From the NCBI GenBank assembly GCA_905221605.1, contig CAJNDS010002529.1:104660-168659 (forward strand): a stretch of DNA of 64,000 nt, given 5' to 3'. Source of the DNA: Symbiodinium natans. Lineage: Eukaryota; Sar; Dinophyceae; Suessiales; Symbiodiniaceae. The notes beneath the pieces were generated by a model. It saw only the letters and a list, made by a program, of their open reading frames with translations, ran no database searches and was not told where the DNA came from. Made by a program: the position numbers and the translations under genes. This document shows, piece by piece, positions 49,096 to 59,188 of this stretch. Each line of letters starts with the position of its first letter. Within the stretch, counting starts at the first letter, position 1.

Positions 49096-50796
49096 ATGCC
49101 TTCTCCGAAGCGATTGCTCCAACCTGCCTCGGATGGTGGACAGAATGGTGGAGCTGGAAATGGTGCAGCTGAGTCTCTGGGTGAAAGATCGGTGCTGGAA
49201 GAGGTGATTCCCGGCGCTGAAGAACATCTGGAAGAAGCCTTGGTTGCAGAAAGCCCCAATGTGGGTATGAATCCCAATGTGGATATGGTTAGCAATACTG
49301 AAGCTGAAGGACGTGCTGTCTCTGTATCGCCAAAGCCTGGTGAAAAAAGGAACTGGGACGCGACTGGTGGTATAGATCGTGAAATGGAGGTGACTGTTTT
49401 ACGAGTGTTGCAAAAACACGGGTATCAGCCGTCGACTTCGACTTCGGGTCGAATGGTAGACCAAGGGTCTCAGACCGATCTGATTGGAGAAGTGCTGCAA
49501 GCGGCCAGGAGGCCTCTGAACAAGATCAAAAGGGATCCATCTTCGAGTTCCCAAGGTGGTGGAAGCGGTCACGAACAGAAGGGTGCGGACAGCTTTGAAG
49601 CTGCACCTGCTGCTGAATACGCCATGGGGGAGGAGGAGATCCTACAGATGGAGGCTGAGAGGTTGCGACAGTTGTCAGAAGAAGAGGACGAGATGCGTCA
49701 GGTCTCTGAAAGGGATGGTTTTCGGAAAGATGAGCATCTGATCCGAGCGTGTGATGGCACAATGTGGGAATGGCACCTCCATGAAGATGGGAGACAATAT
49801 TATTACTGCCTGGATACGCAGGAAAGCAAGTGGACATTGCCGGTTGTAGGTGAAAAGATGAAGAGTGACGAGGTGGTTGGGTCTCCTTCGGGCAATGAGC
49901 TGGAAATGGAGGCGGCACTGGGTTCTTCATCCTCTACTCCGAAGACTGAGTCTACGAGGGCATTCCAGGGTAGTGTAAATAGTTTAGGTGCAAAAGATTT
50001 TTCCTCTACTATCAGGGATAGCGGTCCTAGGGCTGGTGGTGACGCCCCGACCTCGGGTTTTCTTGATGAGGAGGAGATTCCTGGAAACCGAGCAGACATC
50101 GCTGGGGCTCAACATCTGGATCGGGAAGGAATGGGAGCACTTTCTGAGGGTGTGGCAGCGGTGGAATCGGTAGGTCCAGAAGAAAAAATTCCCAATGTGG
50201 AGATCGGAACTGTGTCGGCTGCAGAAGAGCGAGTGGTGGATGTGGTACCTGTCGTTCAGGAAGGTGGTCCTGGAGATTCGGAAGACGGAGGGAAAAAGTT
50301 GTGTGTTGCGACTGAGGAGGTCTCTTCGTTTGGTGCCAAGATTCCTGCCATTCAAGGGGAAAAAGAAGCTTCTGGAATAGCTGGAGACACGGAAGATCTG
50401 AAAGATGAGGCCTGGAGCGCCAATGATGCGCGGGTCGATGCGCCAGATAGTACCTGGAGTGCGAAGGAAGCACGGGTTGAGGTGCATATGGTGTTACGTT
50501 CCACGGGTGACTGCAACAATGGGGCGCAGGTCTCCGCAGCAGCTGATGATGGAGGTTCACAGGTGGACGCACTGGTGCAACCTGAAGTTAGCCGCGAGGA
50601 ACGGAATAGCAAGGGCTACACCGGAGCCGATGAGGCAGCTGTGGTCAACGATGGTGGCAATTCTCCTTTGGAAACCATGGAACCAAAGGAGCCTGCGGTG
50701 GAAGAAAGTGTGCCTGCCGTGGATGATCAACTCAATCGCCCTGCAGTGGAAGAAAATTTTGCCTGCTGCAGAAGGTGTGACAAAGGACTCCAATGA
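49096..50796 (+). CDS. Element 2 ORF1: acidic protein with a WW domain
   Basis: A 566-codon frame begins at an ATG 67 bp after the LTR. Residues 224-249 form a WW domain: Trp224/Trp226, GRQYYY (232-237), Trp246 and Pro249; WW domains bind proline-rich ligands. The rest is acidic, low-complexity and Ala/Glu/Gly-rich, with no capsid motif that I recognise. The frame ends shortly after an AAAATTTT run at about 50750. Reading resumes in frame +2 with similar composition (KILPAAEGVTKDSNDG), then in other frames to ORF2. ORF1 and ORF2 may therefore be parts of one polyprotein of about 2600 codons broken by small indels, or be joined by splicing or frameshifting. Confidence 0.8.
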   Translation: MPSPKRLLQPASDGGQNGGAGNGAAESLGERSVLEEVIPGAEEHLEEALVAESPNVGMNPNVDMVSNTEAEGRAVSVSPKPGEKRNWDATGGIDREMEVTVLRVLQKHGYQPSTSTSGRMVDQGSQTDLIGEVLQAARRPLNKIKRDPSSSSQGGGSGHEQKGADSFEAAPAAEYAMGEEEILQMEAERLRQLSEEEDEMRQVSERDGFRKDEHLIRACDGTMWEWHLHEDGRQYYYCLDTQESKWTLPVVGEKMKSDEVVGSPSGNELEMEAALGSSSSTPKTESTRAFQGSVNSLGAKDFSSTIRDSGPRAGGDAPTSGFLDEEEIPGNRADIAGAQHLDREGMGALSEGVAAVESVGPEEKIPNVEIGTVSAAEERVVDVVPVVQEGGPGDSEDGGKKLCVATEEVSSFGAKIPAIQGEKEASGIAGDTEDLKDEAWSANDARVDAPDSTWSAKEARVEVHMVLRSTGDCNNGAQVSAAADDGGSQVDALVQPEVSREERNSKGYTGADEAAVVNDGGNSPLETMEPKEPAVEESVPAVDDQLNRPAVEENFACCRRCDKGLQ

Positions 50797-51131
50797 TGGG
50801 TCCACTCCCATGAAGGGAGAAGTGTTGCCGTCTGGAAGTTCGCCGGAAGTCGACACCGAGCGAACTACAGCAGATGAGGCAAAGCCTTTGGCGGAGAAAA
50901 GGGAGGTCCTGAAATCCAGGAGCACAAAAAACATGAGCCTGTGGGACTCGTGGAGCAGGACGAGCAGTGTGACCCAAAGGTGAAGACAAATGATGCGCCA
51001 GGAGCCGATGATACAGAGGTGGTTTCTGAAGAGCATGCAAAGAAAGTGCCCCGAGCGGGAGCCTTGGAATCACCTGGGAACCACTGCTATCAAGAGGGAG
51101 ATGAGATCATGGGTCTAGTGCGCTGCATGTA
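50755..51131 (+). pseudogene. Frameshifted junction between element 2 ORF1 and ORF2
   Basis: Coding-like sequence continues here but in changing frames. Frame 2 runs from about 50750 to 50920, frame 1 from about 50890 to 51130 (HEPVGLVEQDEQCDPKVKT and on), and ORF2 follows in frame 0. The first two shifts coincide with homopolymers (AAAATTTT near 50753 and A6 near 50925). This suggests single-base indels, real or from assembly. An intron is the alternative. Confidence 0.55.
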
Positions 51132-54100
51132 TTGATTCCTGCAGAAGGGAACAATACGTGTCAGTTCAGATTTGGTGATACTGTCAATGGAACAGTGAAA
51201 CGAGTGGAAGATGATGGTACCATAATCTTGGACACCTTTCTGGTTTTGGAAGAGGACGTGGAGGACTCTTCCTCGACGCTGCGGAAATGGAAACCCAGCG
51301 GCTGGAGTACGTGGTGGACGGATTCATGGTATGCTGGTCAATGGTACCAAGATTCCAACGGTCAATGGGACTGGAAACAGGAGGAAGAGCAATCCGATGA
51401 AGGGCTTGTGGTACAGGAGTTATCCTCAGAAGAACGAGAGGAAAGGCAACTTTATGGAGAAAAGATCTACAAAGCTCTTCTGGAGAATGGAAACGAAGAT
51501 GAGGCCTATGTTGGCAAAATCACTGGGATGCTGTTGGGTCGCCCGATGGAAGATTTACAGGAGTGTGTTGCAGATCATGCATTCCTCAATGCGGAAGCTC
51601 GGCGCGCGTATGGCATCTTGCAAAATGATGGTTGGAAGCCTGATGGTACAGAAAGCACAGGCTTGGGAAAGTTAACCACTTTTTCCCGAAAACAGTACCA
51701 CAACGCGCTTTTCGAACTGGCATGCAGAAAAAGGAGATTTACTCGACCAGTTGTGGGTGAAGCGGTGGCAACGGTGCTGAATCAAGGGGAAGATGAGTTT
51801 TGGAACGCGCTTTGGTTGGACACCAAGCTATTTTTGCAGGAGCTTGATGGTGCAGTGCAATCCATGAGCAAAAGGGAGAACAAGCCAATGGAAGCCTACA
51901 TGGACCCTGACCAGTACAAAAAGGCTCACATGACTCCACAGACTGTGTCACCTGGATACAGCAAACTGTGCAAGTTCTTCAATAAGGGAAGGTGTCGCAA
52001 TGGCGATGGGTGTCCCTATGAGCATCGTCGTTATGGTGAAGGTTGGCCAGAAGGGGGGTCAACTGATCCAAAGAACAGCCAAGAAGCTGATGATGAGGAT
52101 GGGAACATCGGTGACCCTCCCACAGAGGAAGGTACAGTGGATGAGGCACAGCAGGAGCGGGAGGATTTAGCCTTCCGGGCCAAGTACAATTTTGGCAAAG
52201 GTGCATCAAAGGGTGAACCTACGTCGGGTGAGCCAAAAGGTCGTCTGTGTCTGTATTACAATCAAGGTGGTTGTAAATATGGGACTACATGCAGGTATCT
52301 TCACAACGATGACATAGCATTGGAAGGGACTTGGGAGCCCGGCAAATCTTGGGACAATGCTTCCAGGAAGGCACTAAGGGACGCAGGGTTCCACCATTGC
52401 TGTTTCGATTATTACCTCAGAGGACGTTGCCGGAAAGGGTCAAATTTCTGCAAGTACTCCCACGACGAGATGTCAGATGAGCGGCTGACGCTCCTGAAAC
52501 ACTTGGTACAGGTGGCCAATCAGGTCCGGTTTGAAAAAGAGAGAGGATGGGAAATTTCAGATAGAAGCACTTTTCAGCCACCTGCGAGTGGGGGAGCTGA
52601 ATCTTCCTCATCCTCGGCACCAAAAGCGCTGCAAATGACCAATGTGTCACAAGAAGAAGGTGAAAAAGGTATTCTGGATGAAGCAGAAGCTGATGAACAA
52701 AAGAATTCGGTGGCTGAATCCACTGGTACTCGGCTTCAAAATCCGGAGGAGCCAATTGAAAATTGGATGGCTCGCAACGAACACCTGTGGGTGTATACCC
52801 CTCATGTAAGTGAGGTGATGATTACGCTTGGTGTGACCAATGTGTCGGACTTGCAAGAGTTCATCTTTGTGGAAGATTTGGTTGACAAAGGGATCAACAA
52901 AGTGACCGCATGCAAAATTCTGCAATTGGTTGGTGGTGTCCGATATCGTCCGGGAGGACCGGAAAAAGCAGTTCCTTCCGATGCATCTGTACGGGTACAA
53001 CAATCTTCTGGGAGCAAAGGAACTGGAAGAGAGGCGGTGCGAACCCTCACTCAGGTGCGTGAAGCTGAAGACTCCGGTGCAAAAACCATGCCGAGAGGCT
53101 CCTATCGGGAGCTTTTTGATAAGGTCAGGTACCGTGATGCTTGGACGCTTGCGCAGAGGTCTCCGCTGTGCGTACAGAAGCTGCAGTTGGTGGGAGTTGG
53201 AATGCCGCCGGTGAATCCGCCAACAAAAAAGTATCGGTCAAGATCAAACCCTGTGAGAAGGGGAAGGCCCTTGCTGGACAAAAAACAGGTGCGACAGGTG
53301 CCACGCTCTCGGTCACAACGACGAGTGCAACCGGCGGAAGTGGTGGAAAAGCCGAAGCCACTGGAACTGAAGCCTCGTGGTGGGTTGTCGTATCGGTTCA
53401 GCAGAGCGTGGGCGGATGTGGTGGATGATGATGAACAGGCGGAGGCCTTGGTCTCGTATGCCGCTTCCTCAAGCGATTCAAGCGAAGAGGAGACCAATGC
53501 CGTGCAACGCCTGAAGGAAATCTTCTTGCAAGAAAGGGATTCACAGAGAACTGTAATTCGTGGCAATGTTCCGCAGAGTGGTTCTTCAGGCTCCAATGAC
53601 GGGCCGAAAAAATCGGTTCACCTTGGCGAAGGGCGCGACAAAGCGTCGCGGGGGGAGACCCGCCAAGAAGTGACTTCACAAGTTTTTTCGCTACCACAAC
53701 CTTCTCGTCGAGCTGAACGGTCTCAAAAAAGAGCAAGGGATGGCTCAGTTGTGGTTGGTTCGCTGGCGGTGGGCTCCACGGATGAGGTTTTACCTGGGCA
53801 AGGTGTTGCTGGACAGGTGAATGTCTCTGAAAGCGCTCAAGTTCTTCCTGGGCAAGAAGTGGCTGGACAGGAGACGGCGCCGGAAGGAGCAGTACAAATT
53901 TCTGGCGAGGAGACTGACCAAAAAGAAGGAGAAGGTGGGAGCAATGAACTCCGTGGTGATGGTGCGAAGATATTGGATGTTTGTCCGGTGAGGAATGACC
54001 TTCAGCAATTGCTGGTTAAAGGCCTTTTGACTCGGATTTATTGGAAGGTTGCTGTTGGCAAGTTGCCTGTGGGGCAAAGAGAATGCCAAAAAGGGTCCAA

Positions 54101-56888
54101 TAAGATGGATCGAAATTTGGTTATTAGCGTGTCATCCGAGGGTGCAAGCGAACAGGATGAGAACCTGGCACTGGAGGACGATGCTGATCAGTCAATGGGT
54201 GACGGTGCGATGGTAGTTCTGGTGTATGATCCAAGGACGCTGATTCAGTCGCCAACAACTGATTGGGTTATGCGTCGCGGTCTGACCGATCGTTCCGTCT
54301 GGCCAGCAATGGCGTACATGGCACAGAGGATATGTGCTGAAATGGTTCAAGTGGATGAAATGAATGCCCAGCTAGGGACTGGAGCACTCCTTTTTCAAAG
54401 GAGAGATCAAGGACATTATTGTGACCTGCATCATTCGTTCCATGACAACCCGTGCTTGCCGGCGGTGGGAAATTACCCTCTTTCGGTGATGGGTGCCTTG
54501 TTGTCTCCTGGTCTGGAAGGGGAATTCAAAAATACTGACAAGTTTGGAACTGCTATGGAGGCAATTGCCTATGATTGGAGTCGCAGTCCAGGCATGGAAG
54601 TTCACATTGAACTTATGGCGAGGGTAGCCAAATTGGTTCACCCGTTCCTGAATCTTGGAGCCCAGGGGTCGGTGATGGTTTCGGAATTTCTCTGGCAGCG
54701 CGGGAGGGCCCGGTTGATGGAGTTCCTTCAAGCGGCGACTTGTGCGGACCAATTGGAGGCTCTCTGGAAAAGGATGGATGACGATGCTGATGAAGAGGTG
54801 GATCCTTCGACAGCCGTGCTGGAAGTTCTTGGACCAGAGGATGCGGTACTTGATCAAGGGAACAATGAATCCCTTATTCCCATTGAAGATGCTGGAGGTG
54901 AGACAAGTGGTGACACTGGAGGGGATGGCAAAGCGCCAGAAGTCTCTCCGGAAGAGGAGACATCCAGTGGGTCATCAAGACTGGCGGACACAAGGATTTT
55001 CTTGTGGTCAGTGTACTCCCGCGTGGCTTCTAATTTCTCTATGCAGGACCGCACTACTGGTAAGATCTTTGACAGCACAAAAGGGTATCCTGGTGAAGGA
55101 CCAAGCAATGATGACAATCCTTCCTCTAAGAGGAACTTACCCTGGATCTCGGAAGACTACCTCGACGAAGTGGTGTCAAAAAAGATGGAAAGGTCTTCAG
55201 ATATGGATGGGTTTGTTCCGGGAAGTGAGGGACCATTGGAAAAGGTAGAGGTGGAGAATGTTACTGCCTCTAAAATTCTTATGGCTCTTTGGAAGAAGGG
55301 ATATAGAGCTGGGTATAGGAGGTTGTGTCGTTTGAACGCATCTGGATGCAAGGTTGGAGCAATGAAACGTCCAATCAAAAGGGTGCAGAAGATTGGCACT
55401 AGAAAGGCCTTCACGAAGATGTTCAATGTTTTTGGATCGTCTCAGCATGGCTCAGGAGTTGGCGGAAAACCAATCATGAAGGTGGTAGGACCAAGGCCAG
55501 GTTTTCCAGCTGTACTCCAAGCACCAAATACTGATAGCACGTCGGGTGAAGGGAGCAGTCCCCAGGTACATGGCAATGTTCATGTAGAGCACAATCGCCC
55601 TATGGACCGGTACGAGGCAGAGCGCTTGGAGAAGAGGAAGAAGGGCTTCTGCTATTGGTTCGGCAAGGGGAAAGATCGCTGCAAATTTGGTGAAGACTGC
55701 AAATTCATCCATTCCGAAGATGATGTGATGCTACCTTCGTATTGGTGCAAATACTATGTGGCAGGGAGAGAATGTTTCGCTGGAAAGGATTGTGGGTTCT
55801 CGCATGATGCAACTGGTGTGAGGTGCATCCAGTTTGCTCGGTCTGGGAAGTGTCGTTATGGTGACAGGTGTGTCTTCGAGCATGGTGTTCCGCTGGAGGA
55901 ACAGAGGCCAAGGTCTCCAAGGACGCCCCCAAGGGATGGTCCAAGGAGAAAGTCTGGTGCAAATGGTGGAGAAAAGGAGATCTCTCCTGAACAGTTCGAT
56001 GATGGTGAGGAGGACTTTATGGTTTATGACGAAGATACCAAAATGACGGAACTGTTGATGGAGGCGATTTCATTTCTGTCCGATGGCAAGCCAGATTTGG
56101 CTCGAGCAGAGGCGGACCCATTGTTCAAACTCCTGAAGTTCAATGGAGATACTGACCAAATGGATCAAGAATGGGTTTCGTGGACCACTGGTATGTTGAC
56201 CGTGCTGGAACTTCTCGAAGTAGTGAAGTCGTATGAGGTTTCGCTCGCGGAGGTGGAAGAATGGGTCAATGACCTGAGGATATGGTATGAGCGAGCCAAT
56301 TTGGGAGAAGAAAAGGATTCCAAAAGAGGCAAAAAGAGGTCCCTAGAGAGGGAGTCCAGCAAGGATATTCCTGCCGAAAAAGAAGTGGTTGAGACTTCGG
56401 AGACGGAGGTTGCCGTTGAAGAAGAGAAGAAAAAGGTAAAAAAGAAGAGGAAAGCTGCAGCTATCGAAGATCCTTACACTCTCATGGTTCCAAAGCCGAA
56501 GAAGATTCCGACGATCATTGAGAAGGGTGGATCAACATCCAATGTGGTGGTTTCTGCAGTGGAAAAATCCTCGAAGACGCGCACAAAGTCAAATGTCGGT
56601 GGAAAGACGAAGAAGAGGGAGAAAAGTCAGAGTCCCAAAAAAGAAGAGGTGGTAATGGTGCAAGGTCCTGAGGAAAAGGATCGTCCACCTGATGTGGATG
56701 CACCAGTGTCTACCACTGTGAATGCAGAGCTGGGTCAATCTTGCCAAGCGATTGAGGACGCAAAGAGAGAAGGATTGGTATCCTCAATTCAAAGGTGCGT
56801 ACAGGATCCTGTTCTTACAGTTTCGGACCTGGAGTATATTCTGCTGCAACTTCACCTCAAGATTGCCAACAATCGGAAAAAGAAGTGA
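51132..56888 (+). CDS. Element 2 ORF2: MLLE (PABC), SAM-like and six CCCH zinc fingers
   Basis: This is a 1918-codon frame whose first codon is TTG; no ATG occurs for about 130 codons, so it probably continues from ORF1. Trp-rich segment at about 52-82. Residues 107-165 match the poly(A)-binding-protein C-terminal (MLLE) domain: YGEKIYKALL and the hallmark KITGMLLG, then a helical end ARRAYGIL. CCCH fingers C-x7-C-x5-C-x3-H are at 280-298 and 373-391, with variant spacing at 424-444. A second cluster lies at 1507-1527, 1539-1558 and 1565-1584. Residues 555-602 resemble a SAM domain (DLVDKGINKVTACKIL). A globular region without recognised family spans about 1025-1215. The tail is Lys-rich and ends in a helix. 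RNA binding, perhaps as a Gag-like packaging protein, is inferred. No RT, integrase or protease motif is visible. Confidence 0.85.
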   Translation: MIPAEGNNTCQFRFGDTVNGTVKRVEDDGTIILDTFLVLEEDVEDSSSTLRKWKPSGWSTWWTDSWYAGQWYQDSNGQWDWKQEEEQSDEGLVVQELSSEEREERQLYGEKIYKALLENGNEDEAYVGKITGMLLGRPMEDLQECVADHAFLNAEARRAYGILQNDGWKPDGTESTGLGKLTTFSRKQYHNALFELACRKRRFTRPVVGEAVATVLNQGEDEFWNALWLDTKLFLQELDGAVQSMSKRENKPMEAYMDPDQYKKAHMTPQTVSPGYSKLCKFFNKGRCRNGDGCPYEHRRYGEGWPEGGSTDPKNSQEADDEDGNIGDPPTEEGTVDEAQQEREDLAFRAKYNFGKGASKGEPTSGEPKGRLCLYYNQGGCKYGTTCRYLHNDDIALEGTWEPGKSWDNASRKALRDAGFHHCCFDYYLRGRCRKGSNFCKYSHDEMSDERLTLLKHLVQVANQVRFEKERGWEISDRSTFQPPASGGAESSSSSAPKALQMTNVSQEEGEKGILDEAEADEQKNSVAESTGTRLQNPEEPIENWMARNEHLWVYTPHVSEVMITLGVTNVSDLQEFIFVEDLVDKGINKVTACKILQLVGGVRYRPGGPEKAVPSDASVRVQQSSGSKGTGREAVRTLTQVREAEDSGAKTMPRGSYRELFDKVRYRDAWTLAQRSPLCVQKLQLVGVGMPPVNPPTKKYRSRSNPVRRGRPLLDKKQVRQVPRSRSQRRVQPAEVVEKPKPLELKPRGGLSYRFSRAWADVVDDDEQAEALVSYAASSSDSSEEETNAVQRLKEIFLQERDSQRTVIRGNVPQSGSSGSNDGPKKSVHLGEGRDKASRGETRQEVTSQVFSLPQPSRRAERSQKRARDGSVVVGSLAVGSTDEVLPGQGVAGQVNVSESAQVLPGQEVAGQETAPEGAVQISGEETDQKEGEGGSNELRGDGAKILDVCPVRNDLQQLLVKGLLTRIYWKVAVGKLPVGQRECQKGSNKMDRNLVISVSSEGASEQDENLALEDDADQSMGDGAMVVLVYDPRTLIQSPTTDWVMRRGLTDRSVWPAMAYMAQRICAEMVQVDEMNAQLGTGALLFQRRDQGHYCDLHHSFHDNPCLPAVGNYPLSVMGALLSPGLEGEFKNTDKFGTAMEAIAYDWSRSPGMEVHIELMARVAKLVHPFLNLGAQGSVMVSEFLWQRGRARLMEFLQAATCADQLEALWKRMDDDADEEVDPSTAVLEVLGPEDAVLDQGNNESLIPIEDAGGETSGDTGGDGKAPEVSPEEETSSGSSRLADTRIFLWSVYSRVASNFSMQDRTTGKIFDSTKGYPGEGPSNDDNPSSKRNLPWISEDYLDEVVSKKMERSSDMDGFVPGSEGPLEKVEVENVTASKILMALWKKGYRAGYRRLCRLNASGCKVGAMKRPIKRVQKIGTRKAFTKMFNVFGSSQHGSGVGGKPIMKVVGPRPGFPAVLQAPNTDSTSGEGSSPQVHGNVHVEHNRPMDRYEAERLEKRKKGFCYWFGKGKDRCKFGEDCKFIHSEDDVMLPSYWCKYYVAGRECFAGKDCGFSHDATGVRCIQFARSGKCRYGDRCVFEHGVPLEEQRPRSPRTPPRDGPRRKSGANGGEKEISPEQFDDGEEDFMVYDEDTKMTELLMEAISFLSDGKPDLARAEADPLFKLLKFNGDTDQMDQEWVSWTTGMLTVLELLEVVKSYEVSLAEVEEWVNDLRIWYERANLGEEKDSKRGKKRSLERESSKDIPAEKEVVETSETEVAVEEEKKKVKKKRKAAAIEDPYTLMVPKPKKIPTIIEKGGSTSNVVVSAVEKSSKTRTKSNVGGKTKKREKSQSPKKEEVVMVQGPEEKDRPPDVDAPVSTTVNAELGQSCQAIEDAKREGLVSSIQRCVQDPVLTVSDLEYILLQLHLKIANNRKKK

Positions 56889-57248
56889 TTGGATGGTATG
56901 GATGAAGGGATGGTTTTTCTCTTTCTGGAGACAGGTGCGCTGGAACAGCCAATGTGCTGACAATGTGGTGGTTACTATTAAGGGTATGGAAATCCCTGAT
57001 AGTAGAAGTCAGTAGCTTTTCGCGTAGCGAAGACCACGGTTTGTGGTGAAGAAGGCCAAGGAGTCTTCAGTGATGAGAGGATCATGGTGAAAAGAGATTC
57101 TCTGTGGTTAGTGGGTTAGCCAATGTGCTATAATTTCGTCCTGGATGACGTTAAACCATATTGTGCATTTCAAGCAGCTGGCTGCTGCTTTAATGGCAGT
57201 TTTTGGCCAAAACATCTGCACCTCCAAGGTGTCCTAGGAAATCCTAGG
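56889..57248 (+). other. 3' untranslated region of element 2
   Basis: 360 bp lie between the ORF2 stop and the purine tract. I see no convincing ORF. A short palindromic TCCTAGGAAATCCTAGGA lies at about 57231-57248. Confidence 0.6.
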
Positions 57249-57258
57249 ACAGGGGGAG
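57249..57258 (+). promoter_or_regulatory. Polypurine tract of element 2
   Basis: ACAGGGGGAG lies immediately before the 3' LTR. Position and composition fit the plus-strand primer. Confidence 0.7.
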
Positions 57259-57546
57259 TGCGGAGCTGCAATTGGTATTGTAGAAAGGAGTTAGTGTTGA
57301 GGGTTGGATGGGTCAATGAACCCGGATATTTGGCTCAAGATGGCCCAGAGCCGTCCGCTTTTCGTTGAAAAGGTTGTGTCCGTGTGTTGGGTGTTGGGTC
57401 TTGTGGGAGGTAGTAGTCCCGACCCTTCTCCCTTAGCCTTTCCCTCTAGGGTGGGATTCTTCTCTTACTGGTTCGATCTGGGAAATCCATATAGGCAACT
57501 GTTAAGGGTTGGTCTCTTTCCCTTTTCCCCTTCGGTTGCCCCCGTA
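57259..57546 (+). repeat. 3' LTR of element 2
   Basis: This is the second copy of the 288-bp LTR with two substitutions relative to the first. The spliced-leader-like sequence is at 57329-57339. A TAGGG duplication and a telomeric run follow it. Confidence 0.92.
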
Positions 57547-57870
57547 TAGGGTTTAGGGTTTAGGGTTTAGGGGTTGAGGGCTTTCGTTTGCTCGTGGAGG
57601 TTCAGGGCTCAAGGGGCATAAGGTACAAAAACAAACGAACGTCAAAGGCTTCTACCTTGGTAGGCTTGGGTAAGGCAGGTAAGCTGTATTCTGTGTGGGA
57701 TTCCATCCGCCAAAGAAGACTTAAAGCTGAACTGCTGCGCAACGATCAGTTGCGCTAGGCTTACAGGAAGGGTTTAGGGTTTAGGGTTTAGGGGTTTGGG
57801 TTTAGGGTTTAGGGTTTAGGTTTTTAGGGCTCAGGGTTAACCCTCAACCCCGAACCCTTACAAACCCCAA

Positions 57871-57965
57871 CCTTGGGGACCAAATGAACCCTAAACTTGG
57901 GGTCATATACCCTATACGGCTAGAATTACTATTATGGTAGTATGAGCCATAAATAAACCCTTGTA
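57871..57965. mobile_element. MITE family H copy 2, truncated by TTCAGGG repeats
   Basis: Left end CCTTGGGGACCAAATGAACC as at 38348. The right terminus is absent and a TTCAGGG block (57963-58000) follows. Confidence 0.6.
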
Positions 57966-58079
57966 GGGTTCAGGGTTCAGGGTTCAGGGTTCAGGGTTCA
58001 GGGTTTAGGGTTCAGGGTTTAGGGTTCAGGGTTCAAGGTTCAGCATTCAGGGTTTAGGGTTTAAGGTTTAGGGTTTAGG

Positions 58080-58172
58080 GCATGTCTCCTGGAAGCCCCC
58101 GCACAGTGCCATGGCCGCGCCCCGCACGTTCGCGTCGAAGGGGACCAGCCACAAGCGGAGTGCCAAGGTGAC
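58080..58172 (-). CDS. Exon-like island, unknown protein
   Basis: 31 open codons on the minus strand (VTLALRLWLVPFDANVRGAA then MALCGGFQETC), hydrophobic. The plus strand is open too. Confidence 0.35.
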
Positions 58173-58347
58173 CAACCCTGGTGCTTAGTGTTGGTGAGTA
58201 GGAATGAGGAAATAAGGTACCCCCTAAACCCTAAACCCTAAACCCTAAAACCTAAACCCTGAACCCTGAACCCTGAACCCTAAACCATGTATGCAATCTT
58301 AAAGGGGGAAAAAGGGTACCACATTCCCTCATTACCAACCCTGGTGC
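58171..58347. mobile_element. Foldback element between 14-bp direct repeats, with telomeric interior
   Basis: ACCAACCCTGGTGC occurs at 58171-58184 and 58334-58347. Inside, GAGTAGGAATGAGGAAATAA...GGTACC pairs loosely with GGTACCACATTCCCTCATTA. A CCCTAAA tract fills the centre. Confidence 0.5.
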
Positions 58348-59188
58348 AGGGCTTCTGTGGGGTTTAGGGTGTAGGGTTTCGGTTTAGGGTTAGGGGTTTA
58401 GGGGTTTATGGGTTTATAAGGTTTATAGGGTTTATAGGGTTTATAGGGCTTATACGGCTTAGGGTTGGGGTCTAAGGTTTAGGGTTTACGGTTTACGGGT
58501 TCAGTTCAGAGATTCTAGTAAAACCATGCTCGTGCCACTAAGGCTGCCTATTGGGAGGACCTACAGACCCCATAAACCTTCTAAGCCCTAAACCCTAAAC
58601 CCTAAACCCTAAACCCTAAACCCTAAACCCTAAACCTCAAACCCTAACCTCTTCGAACAGTGCTAAAATGACCCCACAGCTCTGAGCCCCATGAACCCTA
58701 ACACCACAAAAACAACCTTAAGAACCCCAAGCCCTAAACCCTAAACCCTAAACCCTAAACCGAAGGGTTTGAGGGCTTTGCAGCTGGAGCTTGGGGGTTT
58801 TAGGGACTCTGAGAGGGCCGAAGGCTAACCCTAAACCCTAAACCCTAAACCCTAAACCCTAAACCCTAAACCCTAAACGGACTAGTCCAGGAGTCCAGGA
58901 GCTGCTGTATTGGGAGTTCGTAGATTTGAGTACAGGGTCCCAAACCCACAAAACCCTAGAAACCCCAGACCCTGAGCACAAAACCTAACCTGAATAGCCT
59001 AAACCAACGCTTCGGGTCACCGAAGAATCGGACAAGGGGCGGCAACACCTACAACAAAAAACAAGAAGCAAAACAAGACATGGCTCCAGGTTGTGAATTT
59101 CAGGTGCGCCCTAAAGCCTGCAACCTATGAACCTCCATAGGCCCCACAAACGCTACGCCCTATAAATGTCTAAAAACTTGTTTTAAAA

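Larger units (their letters stand above)
48741..57546 (+). mobile_element. LTR retroelement without pol (element 2)
   Basis: An 8.8-kb element has 288-bp LTRs at 48741-49028 and 57259-57546 and the flanking duplication TAGGG (48736-48740 and 57547-57551), inserted inside a TTTAGGG array. It has a primer-binding site (49029-49040), two long open frames (49096-50796 and 51132-56888) and a purine tract before the 3' LTR. The LTRs differ at two positions that I can see (g/t after CCGCTTT, g/c in TTTCCCT). Across both frames I find no protease, integrase, YVDD or RNase H motif. It must depend on another element for replication. Element 1 is an unlikely helper: its LTR and primer differ. Confidence 0.9.

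Noticed and set aside
51132-56888. Reverse transcriptase or integrase in element 2
   Set aside because: I looked for YVDD/YxDD, DSGA, HxxxH-CxxC and RNase H motifs in both long frames and found none; the Cys/His clusters are CCCH fingers.
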